A program made the position numbers and the translations under genes. From NCBI RefSeq assembly GCF_000657795.2, contig NZ_JHEP02000001.1, positions 248,001 through 312,000 on the forward strand: a stretch of DNA of 64,000 bases. Reading direction: 5' to 3'. The DNA comes from Bordetella pseudohinzii (GTDB lineage: Bacteria > Pseudomonadota > Gammaproteobacteria > Burkholderiales > Burkholderiaceae_B). A model generated the notes under the pieces. It worked only from the letters and a program-made list of their open reading frames with translations, did no database searches and was not told the DNA's origin. Positions 52,327-60,900 of this stretch are shown here, piece after piece. Each line of letters begins with the position of its first letter. Within the stretch, counting starts at the first letter, position 1.

Positions 52327-53528
52327 CGCTGGCCCGAGACTCCGACACCCGCGACAGCGCCGGGCGCGTCTTTCTGGTCTTCCTGCGTCTGGGTCTGACC
52401 TCGTTCGGTGGGCCGATCGCGCACCTGGGCTATTTCCGCACGGAGTTCGTCGAGCGCCGCCGTTGGCTGGATGACCGCAGCTACTCCGATCTGGTCGCGC
52501 TGTGCCAGTTCCTGCCGGGGCCGGCCAGCAGCCAGGTCGGCATGGCGCTGGGCCTGGGACGCGCGGGCTGGCCGGGGCTGCTGGCTGCCTGGGCGGGTTT
52601 CACCTTGCCGTCGGCCATCGCGCTGATCCTGTTCGCCTTTGGCATCGCCCAGTACCAGGGCCTGGCTGAATCGGGCTGGGTACATGGGCTCAAGGTCGCG
52701 GCCGTGGCCATCGTGGCGCAGGCCGTGTGGGGCATGGCCCGGTCGCTCTGCCCCGATCGTCCACGCGCCGCGTTGGCGCTCCTGGCAGCACTGATGACCT
52801 TGTTCCTGCCATCGGCCGCAGGCCAGGTCGCCGCCATCGTTGTCGCCGGCCTGGTGGGTCGATGGGGATTGAAGATCATGCAACCCGCTGGCGGCCAGGC
52901 CCATGCCTATCCCGTCACGCGCAAGCTCGGTATCGCGGCCTTGCTGCTGTTCGCGGCGCCGCTCATCGCGCTGCCGCTGTGGGCAGCGGCCAGCGGCTCG
53001 TCCACGCTGGCTTTGCTCGAAGGCGTCTACCGTTCCGGCGCGCTTGTCTTTGGTGGGGGCCACGTTGTGCTGCCGTTGTTACAGGCAACGGTCGTGCCCA
53101 GCGGCGCTGTGAGCAATGCCGATTTCCTTGCGGGCTATGGTGCAGCCCAAGCTGTGCCGGGGCCGCTGTTCACGTTCGCGGCCTATCTCGGCGCCATCGC
53201 AGAAGGACCGCTGAGCGGCTGGAGCGGCGGATTGGTGTTGCTCGGCGTCATCTTCCTGCCGGCATTCCTTGTGCTCGTCGGTGCGCTGCCGTTCTGGGAG
53301 AGTCTTCGCCACCGCGAGGGCATCCAAACCACGATGGCGGGCATCAACGCCGGCGTGGTCGGCATCCTGCTCTCGGCCCTGTACGACCCAGTGTGGACCA
53401 GTGCCATTCATGGCCGGGCGGATTTCGGGCTGGCGCTCGCCGCCTTTGGGCTGTTGGTCTATGGGCATGTCTCTCCAGTCCTCGTCGTGCTGCTGGCCGG
53501 ATTGGCGGGTTGGGTAATGGCGATGTAG
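52323..53528 (+). CDS. chrA: Chromate transporter ChrA (long-chain), unusual start
   Basis: A ~401-aa inner-membrane CHR protein with two homologous halves. The first has [49 protein letters not shown]; the second has [41 protein letters not shown]. It expels chromate. No ATG, GTG or TTG occurs in frame between mid-arsH and the first helix. A perfect AGGAGG (52313-52318) precedes CTG (52323), ACG (52326) and CTG (52329), so a non-canonical start is likely. CTGA overlaps the arsH stop. Confidence 0.88.
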   Translation: MTLARDSDTRDSAGRVFLVFLRLGLTSFGGPIAHLGYFRTEFVERRRWLDDRSYSDLVALCQFLPGPASSQVGMALGLGRAGWPGLLAAWAGFTLPSAIALILFAFGIAQYQGLAESGWVHGLKVAAVAIVAQAVWGMARSLCPDRPRAALALLAALMTLFLPSAAGQVAAIVVAGLVGRWGLKIMQPAGGQAHAYPVTRKLGIAALLLFAAPLIALPLWAAASGSSTLALLEGVYRSGALVFGGGHVVLPLLQATVVPSGAVSNADFLAGYGAAQAVPGPLFTFAAYLGAIAEGPLSGWSGGLVLLGVIFLPAFLVLVGALPFWESLRHREGIQTTMAGINAGVVGILLSALYDPVWTSAIHGRADFGLALAAFGLLVYGHVSPVLVVLLAGLAGWVMAM

Positions 53529-53653
53529 AAGCGTAGGAGCCGCCGTCGCTCTCCCGACTGTCATCAGGTAAAATGAAAGCTGGGTGTTAGCTGCGCGTTG
53601 CAGCGAGACAGGTTCATGCGCTGGTCGGGCCGCCACGCGGAGTTTGCACGACC

Positions 53654-55048
53654 ATGAATCAACACCCCTCACGGCAGGATTTGCCGCGGGCGCAGCGTTT
53701 GACCGAACGCGCTTTCGCCACGCTCGAACGTTTCCTCCACATCGAAGCCGTCAGCGGCATCGTGCTGCTGGTCGCTGCCGCCATCGCATTGATCTGGGCC
53801 AATTCCTCGTTGGCCGACAGCTACCATCACCTCTGGCACACACCGCTGTCGTTCGGGTTCGGTGGATTCGTGTTTTCCCAGTCGCTGCATTTCTGGATCA
53901 ACGATGCGCTGATGACCGTGTTCTTTCTGGTTGTCGGCATGGAGATCCGGCGAGAGATGCACGAAGGCGCGCTGAGCAACCTGCGGCAAGCCAGCCTGCC
54001 CATCGCGGCGGCCCTCGGCGGCGTCGTGGTACCGGCGTTGATTTATCTGGCGCTGAACGGCGACGCCGTGCGCCGGCATGGCTGGGCTGTGCCGACGGCC
54101 ACCGATATCGCCTTCGCAGTGGGCGTGCTGGCACTGTTGGGGCGCTCGATCCCTGGCAATGTGCGGGTCTTCCTGCTCGCGCTGGCCATCATCGACGACA
54201 TCATCGCGGTGCTCATCATCGCGCTGTTCTACTCGGGCGGGCTTGACTACTCCGGGTTCGCGGTGGCTGGCGCGGGGCTCGTGCTGGTGCTCGGGTTGCA
54301 GCAGATGGGAATCGGCTCGGCCTTCGCCTATGTGGTTCCGGGGGCGATCGTCTGGATCGGCCTGCTGATGACCGGTGCCCATCCCACCTTGGCCGGCGTG
54401 GTGCTTGGCCTAATGACGCCTGTGGTGCCCGTGCGCATGCGCGAGCGGCCGTTGGACGTGCTTTCTCGCATTGCCGCAGAACTGACCGGAACGGACGCCA
54501 ACGCCAGGCCGGACCCGAACCATTTGGCGCAGCCGCTACGACAACTTCGTCTGGCTCAGCGTGAGCTGCTGCCACCGGTGGTCCGCGTGCAGTCCGCGCT
54601 GCATCCATGGGTGGCCTATGGCGTGATGCCTCTATTCGCGCTGGCGAATGCAGGCGTCAGCCTCGGTGGCATGGACTTGTCCGCCGGCGGGGCGCAGTGG
54701 GTCGTGGCGGGCGTGATGCTGGCTCTGGTGCTCGGCAAGCCGCTGGGCGTGGTCACTGTAAGTTGGCTGATGGTGCGATTAGGGTGGTGCCGCCTGCCGC
54801 CCGGCGTGTCCTGGGGTGGCATCTGGCTCATCGGCCTGCTGGCAGGCATCGGCTTCACCATGTCGATCTTCATCGCCATGCTGGCCTTCACAGACGGCAC
54901 CCTCTTGGGCGCGGCCAAGCTGGGGGTACTGATGGGTTCACTTGTAGCTGCGCTGCTTGGCATGGCCTGGGGCGTGGTCTATGTCAGACGTCAGGGCCGG
55001 AAGAATCCAGCGGTTGCGCAAGGGCATCCCATCACGCATGCGAACTGA
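53654..55048 (+). CDS. nhaA: Na+/H+ antiporter NhaA
   Basis: A 464-aa inner-membrane antiporter exchanging Na+ or Li+ for protons. The [14 protein letters not shown] and [22 protein letters not shown] (Asp-Asp pair of the ion site) motifs are clear, as are [15 protein letters not shown] and the [25 protein letters not shown] segment. It is longer than E. coli NhaA because of N- and C-terminal extensions. It is separated from chrA by 125 bp, so it may have its own promoter. It is unusual as metal-resistance cargo. Confidence 0.95.
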   Translation: MNQHPSRQDLPRAQRLTERAFATLERFLHIEAVSGIVLLVAAAIALIWANSSLADSYHHLWHTPLSFGFGGFVFSQSLHFWINDALMTVFFLVVGMEIRREMHEGALSNLRQASLPIAAALGGVVVPALIYLALNGDAVRRHGWAVPTATDIAFAVGVLALLGRSIPGNVRVFLLALAIIDDIIAVLIIALFYSGGLDYSGFAVAGAGLVLVLGLQQMGIGSAFAYVVPGAIVWIGLLMTGAHPTLAGVVLGLMTPVVPVRMRERPLDVLSRIAAELTGTDANARPDPNHLAQPLRQLRLAQRELLPPVVRVQSALHPWVAYGVMPLFALANAGVSLGGMDLSAGGAQWVVAGVMLALVLGKPLGVVTVSWLMVRLGWCRLPPGVSWGGIWLIGLLAGIGFTMSIFIAMLAFTDGTLLGAAKLGVLMGSLVAALLGMAWGVVYVRRQGRKNPAVAQGHPITHAN

Positions 55049-55052
55049 TCGG

Positions 55053-56129
55053 CTAGGACTCGCTCTCCTTGGAGTCTGAGCGGCGCTGCTCGATCCGCAA
55101 CTGCGCCCTCTGCGTCGCCTGGTGCAGCCGCTGCGCCAAGACGGCGCGCGGCGGCAAGGTAGTCAGGTACTCGGCGACGTGAATACCGGACTTGTCCAAC
55201 TCCAGCAACTCGATCTGCTCGGACTTCTTGCCAGTGCAGAGGATGATCCCCAGAGGCGAGGCTTCTTCCGGCTCCCGCTCATGCTTGTCGAGCCAGCGAA
55301 GGTAAAGCTCAATCTGCCCCTTGTAGGCCGCCTTGAACTCGCCGATCTTCAACTCCACCGCCACCAGCCGCCGCAGCTTGCGGTTGTAGAACAGCAGATC
55401 AAGGTGGAAATCCTCGTCGTCGATCTGGATGCGCTTTTGCCGGGCCAGGAAGGAAAAGCCCGCGCCCAGTTCCAGTAGGAAGGATTCCATTTCGCGGATG
55501 ATCGCCGCCTCCAGGTCGCCTTCCTGCCAGGTATCCCGTAGCCCTAGGAAGTCGAGAATGTACGGGTCGCGCATGACCAGCGCCGGTGTCATGCGCTGCG
55601 CATCGCGCAGGGTCGCCAACTCCTGCGCAATCGTTTCGTCCGGCTTCTTGGATAGTGCCGTGCGCTCGTACAACATCGAGTCGATGCGCTCGCGCAGCGT
55701 GCGCACGCTCCAGCGTTCGGCACCGGCCATCTGCGCGTAGTAGTCCCGCTGGAGCGGTTCCTTGAGTGCCAGCAGCAGGACGAAATGCGACCAGCTCAAT
55801 TGTCGCGACAGTGTCGCGACAATTGGTTCGTCAGGGAACGTGGCGGCGAACTTGACCATCCGGCGCAAATTCTTTTCCCCGAAGCCGCGCCCATAGTCGC
55901 GCGCAAGCTGCTCGGCCAGGGTCGGCAGGATTTCTTCGCCGTACCCGGCCCGCTGTCCGGCCAGCACCTCCGTATGGATGCGTTGGCCGATGCGCCAGAA
56001 CAGCATGGTCAACTCCGCATTGACCGTTGAGGCGACGCGCTGGCTCGATGCTTCGATCAGTGCCCGAATATCCCCCAGCAGCGCCGTCGGCGCTGCGGTT
56101 GATGTGATGGATGCCTTGCGCTTGCTCAT
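55053..56129 (-). CDS. DUF1016 (YhcG-like) PD-(D/E)xK nuclease-family protein
   Basis: A 358-aa protein with the DUF1016 N-terminal helical domain (SSQRVASTVNAELTMLFWRIGQRI, YGRGFGEKNLRRMVKFAATFPD). Its C-terminal PD-(D/E)xK core is FHLDLLFYNRKLRRLVAVELKIGEFKAAYKGQIELYLRWLD (Asp, then Glu-x-Lys). Its ATG overlaps the integrase stop (ATGA), so it is co-translated with it. It may be an end-protecting, DNA-processing or defence nuclease; role unproven. It converges with nhaA with a 4-bp gap. Confidence 0.88.
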   Translation of the reverse strand: MSKRKASITSTAAPTALLGDIRALIEASSQRVASTVNAELTMLFWRIGQRIHTEVLAGQRAGYGEEILPTLAEQLARDYGRGFGEKNLRRMVKFAATFPDEPIVATLSRQLSWSHFVLLLALKEPLQRDYYAQMAGAERWSVRTLRERIDSMLYERTALSKKPDETIAQELATLRDAQRMTPALVMRDPYILDFLGLRDTWQEGDLEAAIIREMESFLLELGAGFSFLARQKRIQIDDEDFHLDLLFYNRKLRRLVAVELKIGEFKAAYKGQIELYLRWLDKHEREPEEASPLGIILCTGKKSEQIELLELDKSGIHVAEYLTTLPPRAVLAQRLHQATQRAQLRIEQRRSDSKESES

Positions 56130-57325
56130 GCCAGGGCCTCCGTTGGTTGCCGCACGCCCGTGATGGCCTGCCGCCGGCTCGCCACCAGTTCGGCTGCCTC
56201 CCGCACCGGCTTGTCCTCGGTGTGGACGTAGTGCATGAACATCGCCACGGTCTTGTGGCCCGTCAGCTTCATGCCTACCTTGGTCGGCACGCCCGAATTG
56301 GCAATGTCGGTCGTGGAGCGGTGGCGGATGCCGTGCGTGCCGACGTGCGGGACGCCGGCGGCCTTGAGCACCCGGCACCAGCCGCCGTAGTGCTCGCCAA
56401 AGGTCAGGTGCTTGGTCGGGTCATTGGGCGACGGCAGGACATAGGGGCAACCCTCCCGGCGCGGCGCCGTCGAAAACAGCCGGTAGGCTTCCGCGCTCAT
56501 GGGCTTTGAAAGGCCGCCGGTCTTGCTGTCGGGCCAGACCACGCGCCGGTTCTCCAGATCGACCCAATCCCATTCGAGCGTGCAGATTTCGGAGCGACGG
56601 CCGGCGAACTCGAATTGCAGACGGATCGCCAGCGGGATGACGTAGTTCTCCAGTCCTTCCCCCTCCAGCTTCTCCAGATGGCGGAAGATCAGCGCCAGCT
56701 CGTCGTCCACGATGAGCCGGGTTTCCTCGCCGGGCGGGTACATCGGGACGTGGCGGCATGGGTTCGTGCCGTCCGGGCGGTAGCCCCACACTTCGGCCAG
56801 GTTGAACATCTTGCGCAGCACGCCGAAGGCGTTGTTCGCCTCGGCCGGCTTGTAGGCCAGCTTCTCCATCAGCCCGGCAATGTCGGGCCGCTTCACGTCC
56901 TGCACCTTCTTGCAGCCGATCAGCGGGACGATGCAGCGGTCGATGACGGCCTGATAGCCGCGCTGCGTGCTGGGCTTGTTGCGCTTCTTGGAGTAGTCCT
57001 CCATGAACTTCTTGCACAACGCTTCGACCGTGGGCGCCTTGCGCGCCTCGGCCTTGGCGCCGCCGGGGTCACCGCCCCGGCGAACCTCGGCCAGCCAGTC
57101 CTGCGCCATGACGCGGGCCTGCTCCACGGTCAGTTCCCCGAACAGGCCCAGCGAGGGCTTGCGGGGCTGCCCGGAGTTCGTGCGGTACTGGAGCATGAAC
57201 ACCCGGCGGCCCTTCGGGGTAATCTTGCAGAGGAAACCCGGCACCACGGTATCCCGTAGTTCGATGTCCTTGGCCTGGGGTTGCGCCGACTCTACGGCGG
57301 TCTTGGTGAGCTTGATCTTTGCCAT
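56126..57325 (-). CDS. int: ICE tyrosine integrase (P4/Tn4371-type)
   Basis: A 399-aa site-specific recombinase. N-terminal arm-binding DUF4102-type domain (KLTKTAVESAQPQAKDIELRDTVVPGFLCKITPKGRRVF), core-binding domain, and catalytic residues Arg243 (FAGRRSEICTL), Lys268, His331/Arg334 (THGIRHRSTTD), His357 (LTGHKTV) and Tyr366 (AMFMHYVH). AAGGAG 6 nt before ATG 57325 sets the start. It lies 177 bp from the ICE end and drives integration and excision. All key residues are intact. Confidence 0.95.
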   Translation of the reverse strand: MAKIKLTKTAVESAQPQAKDIELRDTVVPGFLCKITPKGRRVFMLQYRTNSGQPRKPSLGLFGELTVEQARVMAQDWLAEVRRGGDPGGAKAEARKAPTVEALCKKFMEDYSKKRNKPSTQRGYQAVIDRCIVPLIGCKKVQDVKRPDIAGLMEKLAYKPAEANNAFGVLRKMFNLAEVWGYRPDGTNPCRHVPMYPPGEETRLIVDDELALIFRHLEKLEGEGLENYVIPLAIRLQFEFAGRRSEICTLEWDWVDLENRRVVWPDSKTGGLSKPMSAEAYRLFSTAPRREGCPYVLPSPNDPTKHLTFGEHYGGWCRVLKAAGVPHVGTHGIRHRSTTDIANSGVPTKVGMKLTGHKTVAMFMHYVHTEDKPVREAAELVASRRQAITGVRQPTEALA

Positions 57326-57496
57326 GATGACTCCTTGGAACGACCCGAATTCCAAGAGCCAGATAGGAGCGGCGCGAGGGAAAACCGGGTCAAGTTTCAG
57401 AAAGCACCGGCATATGATGGACGCGCGTAAGTTCTTGATAAACCTGCTGTATCGAGCTACGGCGCAGTCCAGCGAAGTACCGGGCTGGAGTCATCG

Positions 57497-57838
57497 TCAA
57501 ACAAAAAAACCGTCCGCGTCGCTGCGCCCCTGCCCCAGCTCCCGCCAGGGAGGGGCGCCCAAGTCGCGGTCCTGGACGCTGACGATGGCATCCGGCAAAG
57601 GACGCCCGCCATCCGCGTCCAGCACATGACCGAACACCGCATACTCGCGGTCGCCGATCGCGCGCTCGACCCGCTCCCGCGTGGGCTCGTCGGCCTCACC
57701 GCTGACCCTCAGTCCGTGCGTGCGCTGGAAGTTGCACAGCGCGGCGTGTGTCGGCTCATCGAGTTCGCCGCTGGGCCGCGTCCGGAGATAGCCCAGGCTG
57801 CGCAGATGGGCTTGGAGTTGTTGCAGGTCGGGGTTCAT
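57497..57838 (-). pseudogene. 5' remnant of a TcA-like (neuraminidase-like/VRP1) toxin gene cut by the ICE
   Basis: A 113-codon remnant. Residues 1-60 form a peptidoglycan-binding-like domain (LQAHLRSLGYLRTRPSGELDEPTHAALCNFQRTHGLRVSGEADE). Residues about 65-110 start a carboxypeptidase-regulatory-like or transthyretin fold (YAVFGHVLDADGGRPLPDAIVSVQDRDLG, GQGRSDADGFF), as at the N-terminus of large ABC-toxin A proteins. Family members are usually well over 1000 residues. The frame leaves the family at the T7 run at the ICE end. CAGGAG precedes the ATG. It follows the TcB-TcC gene by 75 bp. Confidence 0.75.
57502..57509. other. attL-like core, CAAAAAAA, at integrase end
   Basis: CAAAAAA(A) lies exactly where the TcA-like frame breaks down, 177 bp upstream of int, and repeats the 7-mer at 17809-17815 in direct orientation. 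Just inside it, CCAGC/GCTGG (57469-57487) forms a small inverted repeat that could be an integrase arm site. Confidence 0.65.
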
Positions 57839-57913
57839 GGCTGATGCGACTCCTGATAGGGGCGCGAGTTGCTGCCCGCTGTCTTGCGCTCGGCTGTCAT
57901 GGGCTCAAAGGGC

Positions 57914-60900
57914 CTACCAGCTATCGAAGAAAGTACTGATCCGTTGCCGCGTTCTTTCCAGCTTGCGACCGATGGTGCTCAAGGGCGGCGACTTAGGGTC
58001 ATTAAGCAGCTTGTGGCCGAGCTGCTCGTAGTAATCCTTGTAGACACTCTCGGCGCCCATGCTTGCCTCCCTGGTCGGATGTTCGGCGAGCACTTCGGCA
58101 ACCAACTCCGGATTGGCGTCAAAGACATGGTGGCCCTTGGTGAGGCGTTGGTACAGCACATCTTCCGCACTGCCCGTTCCGCTCGCCCGCCCCACATAGC
58201 GAATACTCCCAGGCCCATCGGTAAAAATGTAGGTGATGTACGTCTTTGGCTTTGACAGCGCCCAACGCTCTGAAAAACTCATGAAGCCGGAGCCACCCAG
58301 GGACGACAGCGAGTTCGTCGGGACCGGCAACTTGCCGCCGGCCGCCTTGGCGCCCTGCGCCATCTCTCCCAGCGGCAGGAAGGAAAGCGCCAGTACAGTG
58401 GTATCGGTCGCGGTCTCTCCGGCACCGTAATAGTCGCTCAGGATCGAATCCTGCAACGTGTCGCCCGTGGAAGCCGGCTTCGGAACTCTGGCCCAGTCGA
58501 ATTTGGCGGCGGGCATGGTCAAGGCCAGCGGGCCCATCATGGGCAGCGCGATAATCTTGCTCATGTTGATTAGCGATTCCGCGTTCTCGACCGCCGCATT
58601 CTGGGCGCCGGCGTTCGCAGCGGCCGTTCGCATCTCCCGCTTTTGCTCAAGCGAGAACTTAGGCGCTTTTGCCATATCGGCCCGTTGTTGCGCCCGCTTG
58701 GATTCGCCCTGCAATAAACGGTTGCGCTGTTCTTCTGTCCTCGAAGCCGAGGGTTGGGGCGGCGCGTCAAAATACTTCGGAACATCATCGACTGATTTAT
58801 AGATATCCCCGATCTGGTCCGGGGTCAATGCTCCGCTATCCCGGCGAGCCGCATTACGGCGGGCCCCCTCCTCCTCGGCCGAAGTATTCCCGCTCGGATC
58901 CGAATACCTGACGGGGTTGCAGCGCGCATACACATAGACATTGGGGCCGTCGGCGATCTCCGCCGGGTCGCATCTTGTCCATCGGGCAAGCCAACAGGCG
59001 TAATACCGGGTCCCGTGGTAATACAGCCCGCTCTCTTCATCCCTTTCTTTGCCCGTATATCGATAACGTTTTGCGGCTTCCGTCAGACTGCGCACTGCCT
59101 GGTAGGTCGAACTGCCATAAGGAGAGTACTCTTCATAGGAGATGATCCGAGCCTGCTCGTCCAGCTCCAGACTGCTTGATCCGAGCGCGCTGCCCAACTG
59201 GTAGCGAATCAGTCTGCGCGGGATGCCTTGCTCATCTCCCTGCGTGCGTGTCTCGACCAAGGCGATGCGCAGCATGTCTTCCATCACATGCAGGGTCTCG
59301 CGCTCCCGCTTCAGCCGGCGGGCCTGGGACCCGCCGCCATAGACACGATAAACCTCGAATTCCCCCTGGTAGATGCGTTCGTCCTTGATGCCGCCGTTGG
59401 CGGCGAGGTCCGTCACCTTGCGCAAGCGCTGCCCTGTTGCGTCGTAGAGATACCAAGTGCACTCGGCCTGCCGCGACGCCTCGTCGCTGTTCTGGTCGTT
59501 GACCGATTGCCGCTGCGTCATCAACAGGCGGTCGCGGTAATCCCATTGCATAGTCCGCAACTGCGGCATCCCCAACAGATTCCCGTGGGCATCGTGGTCG
59601 AAAAGCGTATCCGCCGCATTGCCAAGCGAGGTGCTGCTCAATCGGTTGCTCGATTTTCCCGATTCGGTCAGGCTGGCATCGCTATAGGCATAGCGGCGTA
59701 TCCAGTCCGACACGGCCGCACTACTGCGCGCATGCTGCATAAGAAGAAGATTCCCGACCGCGTCATAGACATAGCGCTCGGTATAACGTCCCATCGCAGC
59801 GCGGTCGTCGGGCGCGAAGCCGCCCGAAGGACTGGCACCGAGCATGCCCACGCGCTCAGCATCGTTATAGGTATGCGGAAACGGCAGGCCAGCTTGGCCG
59901 AGATGCTCACGGCCCTCGGCCTGGATCAGGCGGTAGCAGGCATCGTAGACGTAATCGTTGCTTGCTTCGATGCGCTGGTTGCTGAAGTAAATGCTTTGTT
60001 GCGCGGCGTCGCGAATGTGCGTGATGTTACCGGCGGGATCGTAGCTGTAATACAGATTCTGTAGACCACATCCGCCGCCCACGGGCGGCGTCCTGGGCGC
60101 GGCGATGGTGGCCGGTGGGGGCTGGGGATTATCGCAATCCCCTGGGAAGGCGACACCCTGGGCGGTCGAGGGATGCACACCCCGCCGGGTATACCGATGC
60201 ACCAGGCGGAAAGTCTCGCGGTCATAGGTATAGCGGGCACGAATGACTGTCGCATCCGGGCCGGCGCACCGGTAGTCAATCAAGGTGCGCTGACCTTTTG
60301 CATCGTAATCGATATTGGCGACACCGACTGGCGACGGAGGATGATGTGCGGGCTCGAGCAAGGCCACCGGCTCGTCCTCCTGTTCCAGCCACACATCCAC
60401 ACGCTCCAGCAGATTGGCATCGTTGAAAACCGTTTGCACAATGTTGAACTTTCCGCGTCCCAGGCTGCTGCGCGGCGCAATGGACTGGACGGCACGGTTG
60501 AGCGCGTCGTAGCGGGTACGGCCCTGGAAGGACTCGGTCTCGAGGGCCGGCCCGGGATTGCCCGACCAATCCGCGATCGCCTTATAGTCACGGACAAACT
60601 TCCGCGTGCTGCAGCGCAGATTGCCCTTGAAGTCATAGGCTTCGATGGCGTGGCCATTGGCGTCTGGCCGGCCATGGATGAGCACCCCGGCAGAGTCAAA
60701 ATGCCGCATGACGCGGGTACGCAGATTGATGCGCAACGCCGCGGCCTCTTGGGCGGCTGAAGCACCCGGCGGCGGCTCGCCATATTCGATCTTGTCAACC
60801 AGCAGGCCCGCTTCATTCGGTGGATTCAGCGTGCGCGGGTCGGAGTTCGGCTTGCGCGGATCGGGGTCGCTATAGTTTCCGCGCACGTATTGCTCGGTTG

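Larger units (their letters stand above)
17810..57509. mobile_element. Tn4371-family integrative and conjugative element with redox and ars/chr/nhaA cargo
   Basis: A 39.7-kb element bounded by CAAAAAA at both ends. It carries a tyrosine integrase at one end and, in Tn4371-type order, repA, parA, traF, a DUF3363-like relaxase, traG and a complete trbB-C-D-E-J-K-L-F-G-I mating-pore set at the other. Cargo is inserted in two places: between traG and the relaxase (LysR, hydrolase, reductase, SDR) and between ParB/DUF932 and the integrase (arsenic, chromate, Na+/H+). All transfer and integration genes appear intact, so the element could be self-transmissible. Its two flanks belong to different disrupted genes. 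Confidence 0.9.

Noticed and set aside
17810-57509. tRNA gene as the ICE attachment site
   Set aside because: No tRNA-like sequence is seen at either end; both junctions lie in protein-coding genes.
57457-57530. A single-base frameshift at the T7 run extending the TcA-like remnant
   Set aside because: Dropping one T gives about 15 more codons (FLFDDDSSPVLRWTAP) before a stop, but these do not continue the family fold, and the A-run coincides with the direct repeat at the other ICE end, so an ICE boundary explains the break better.
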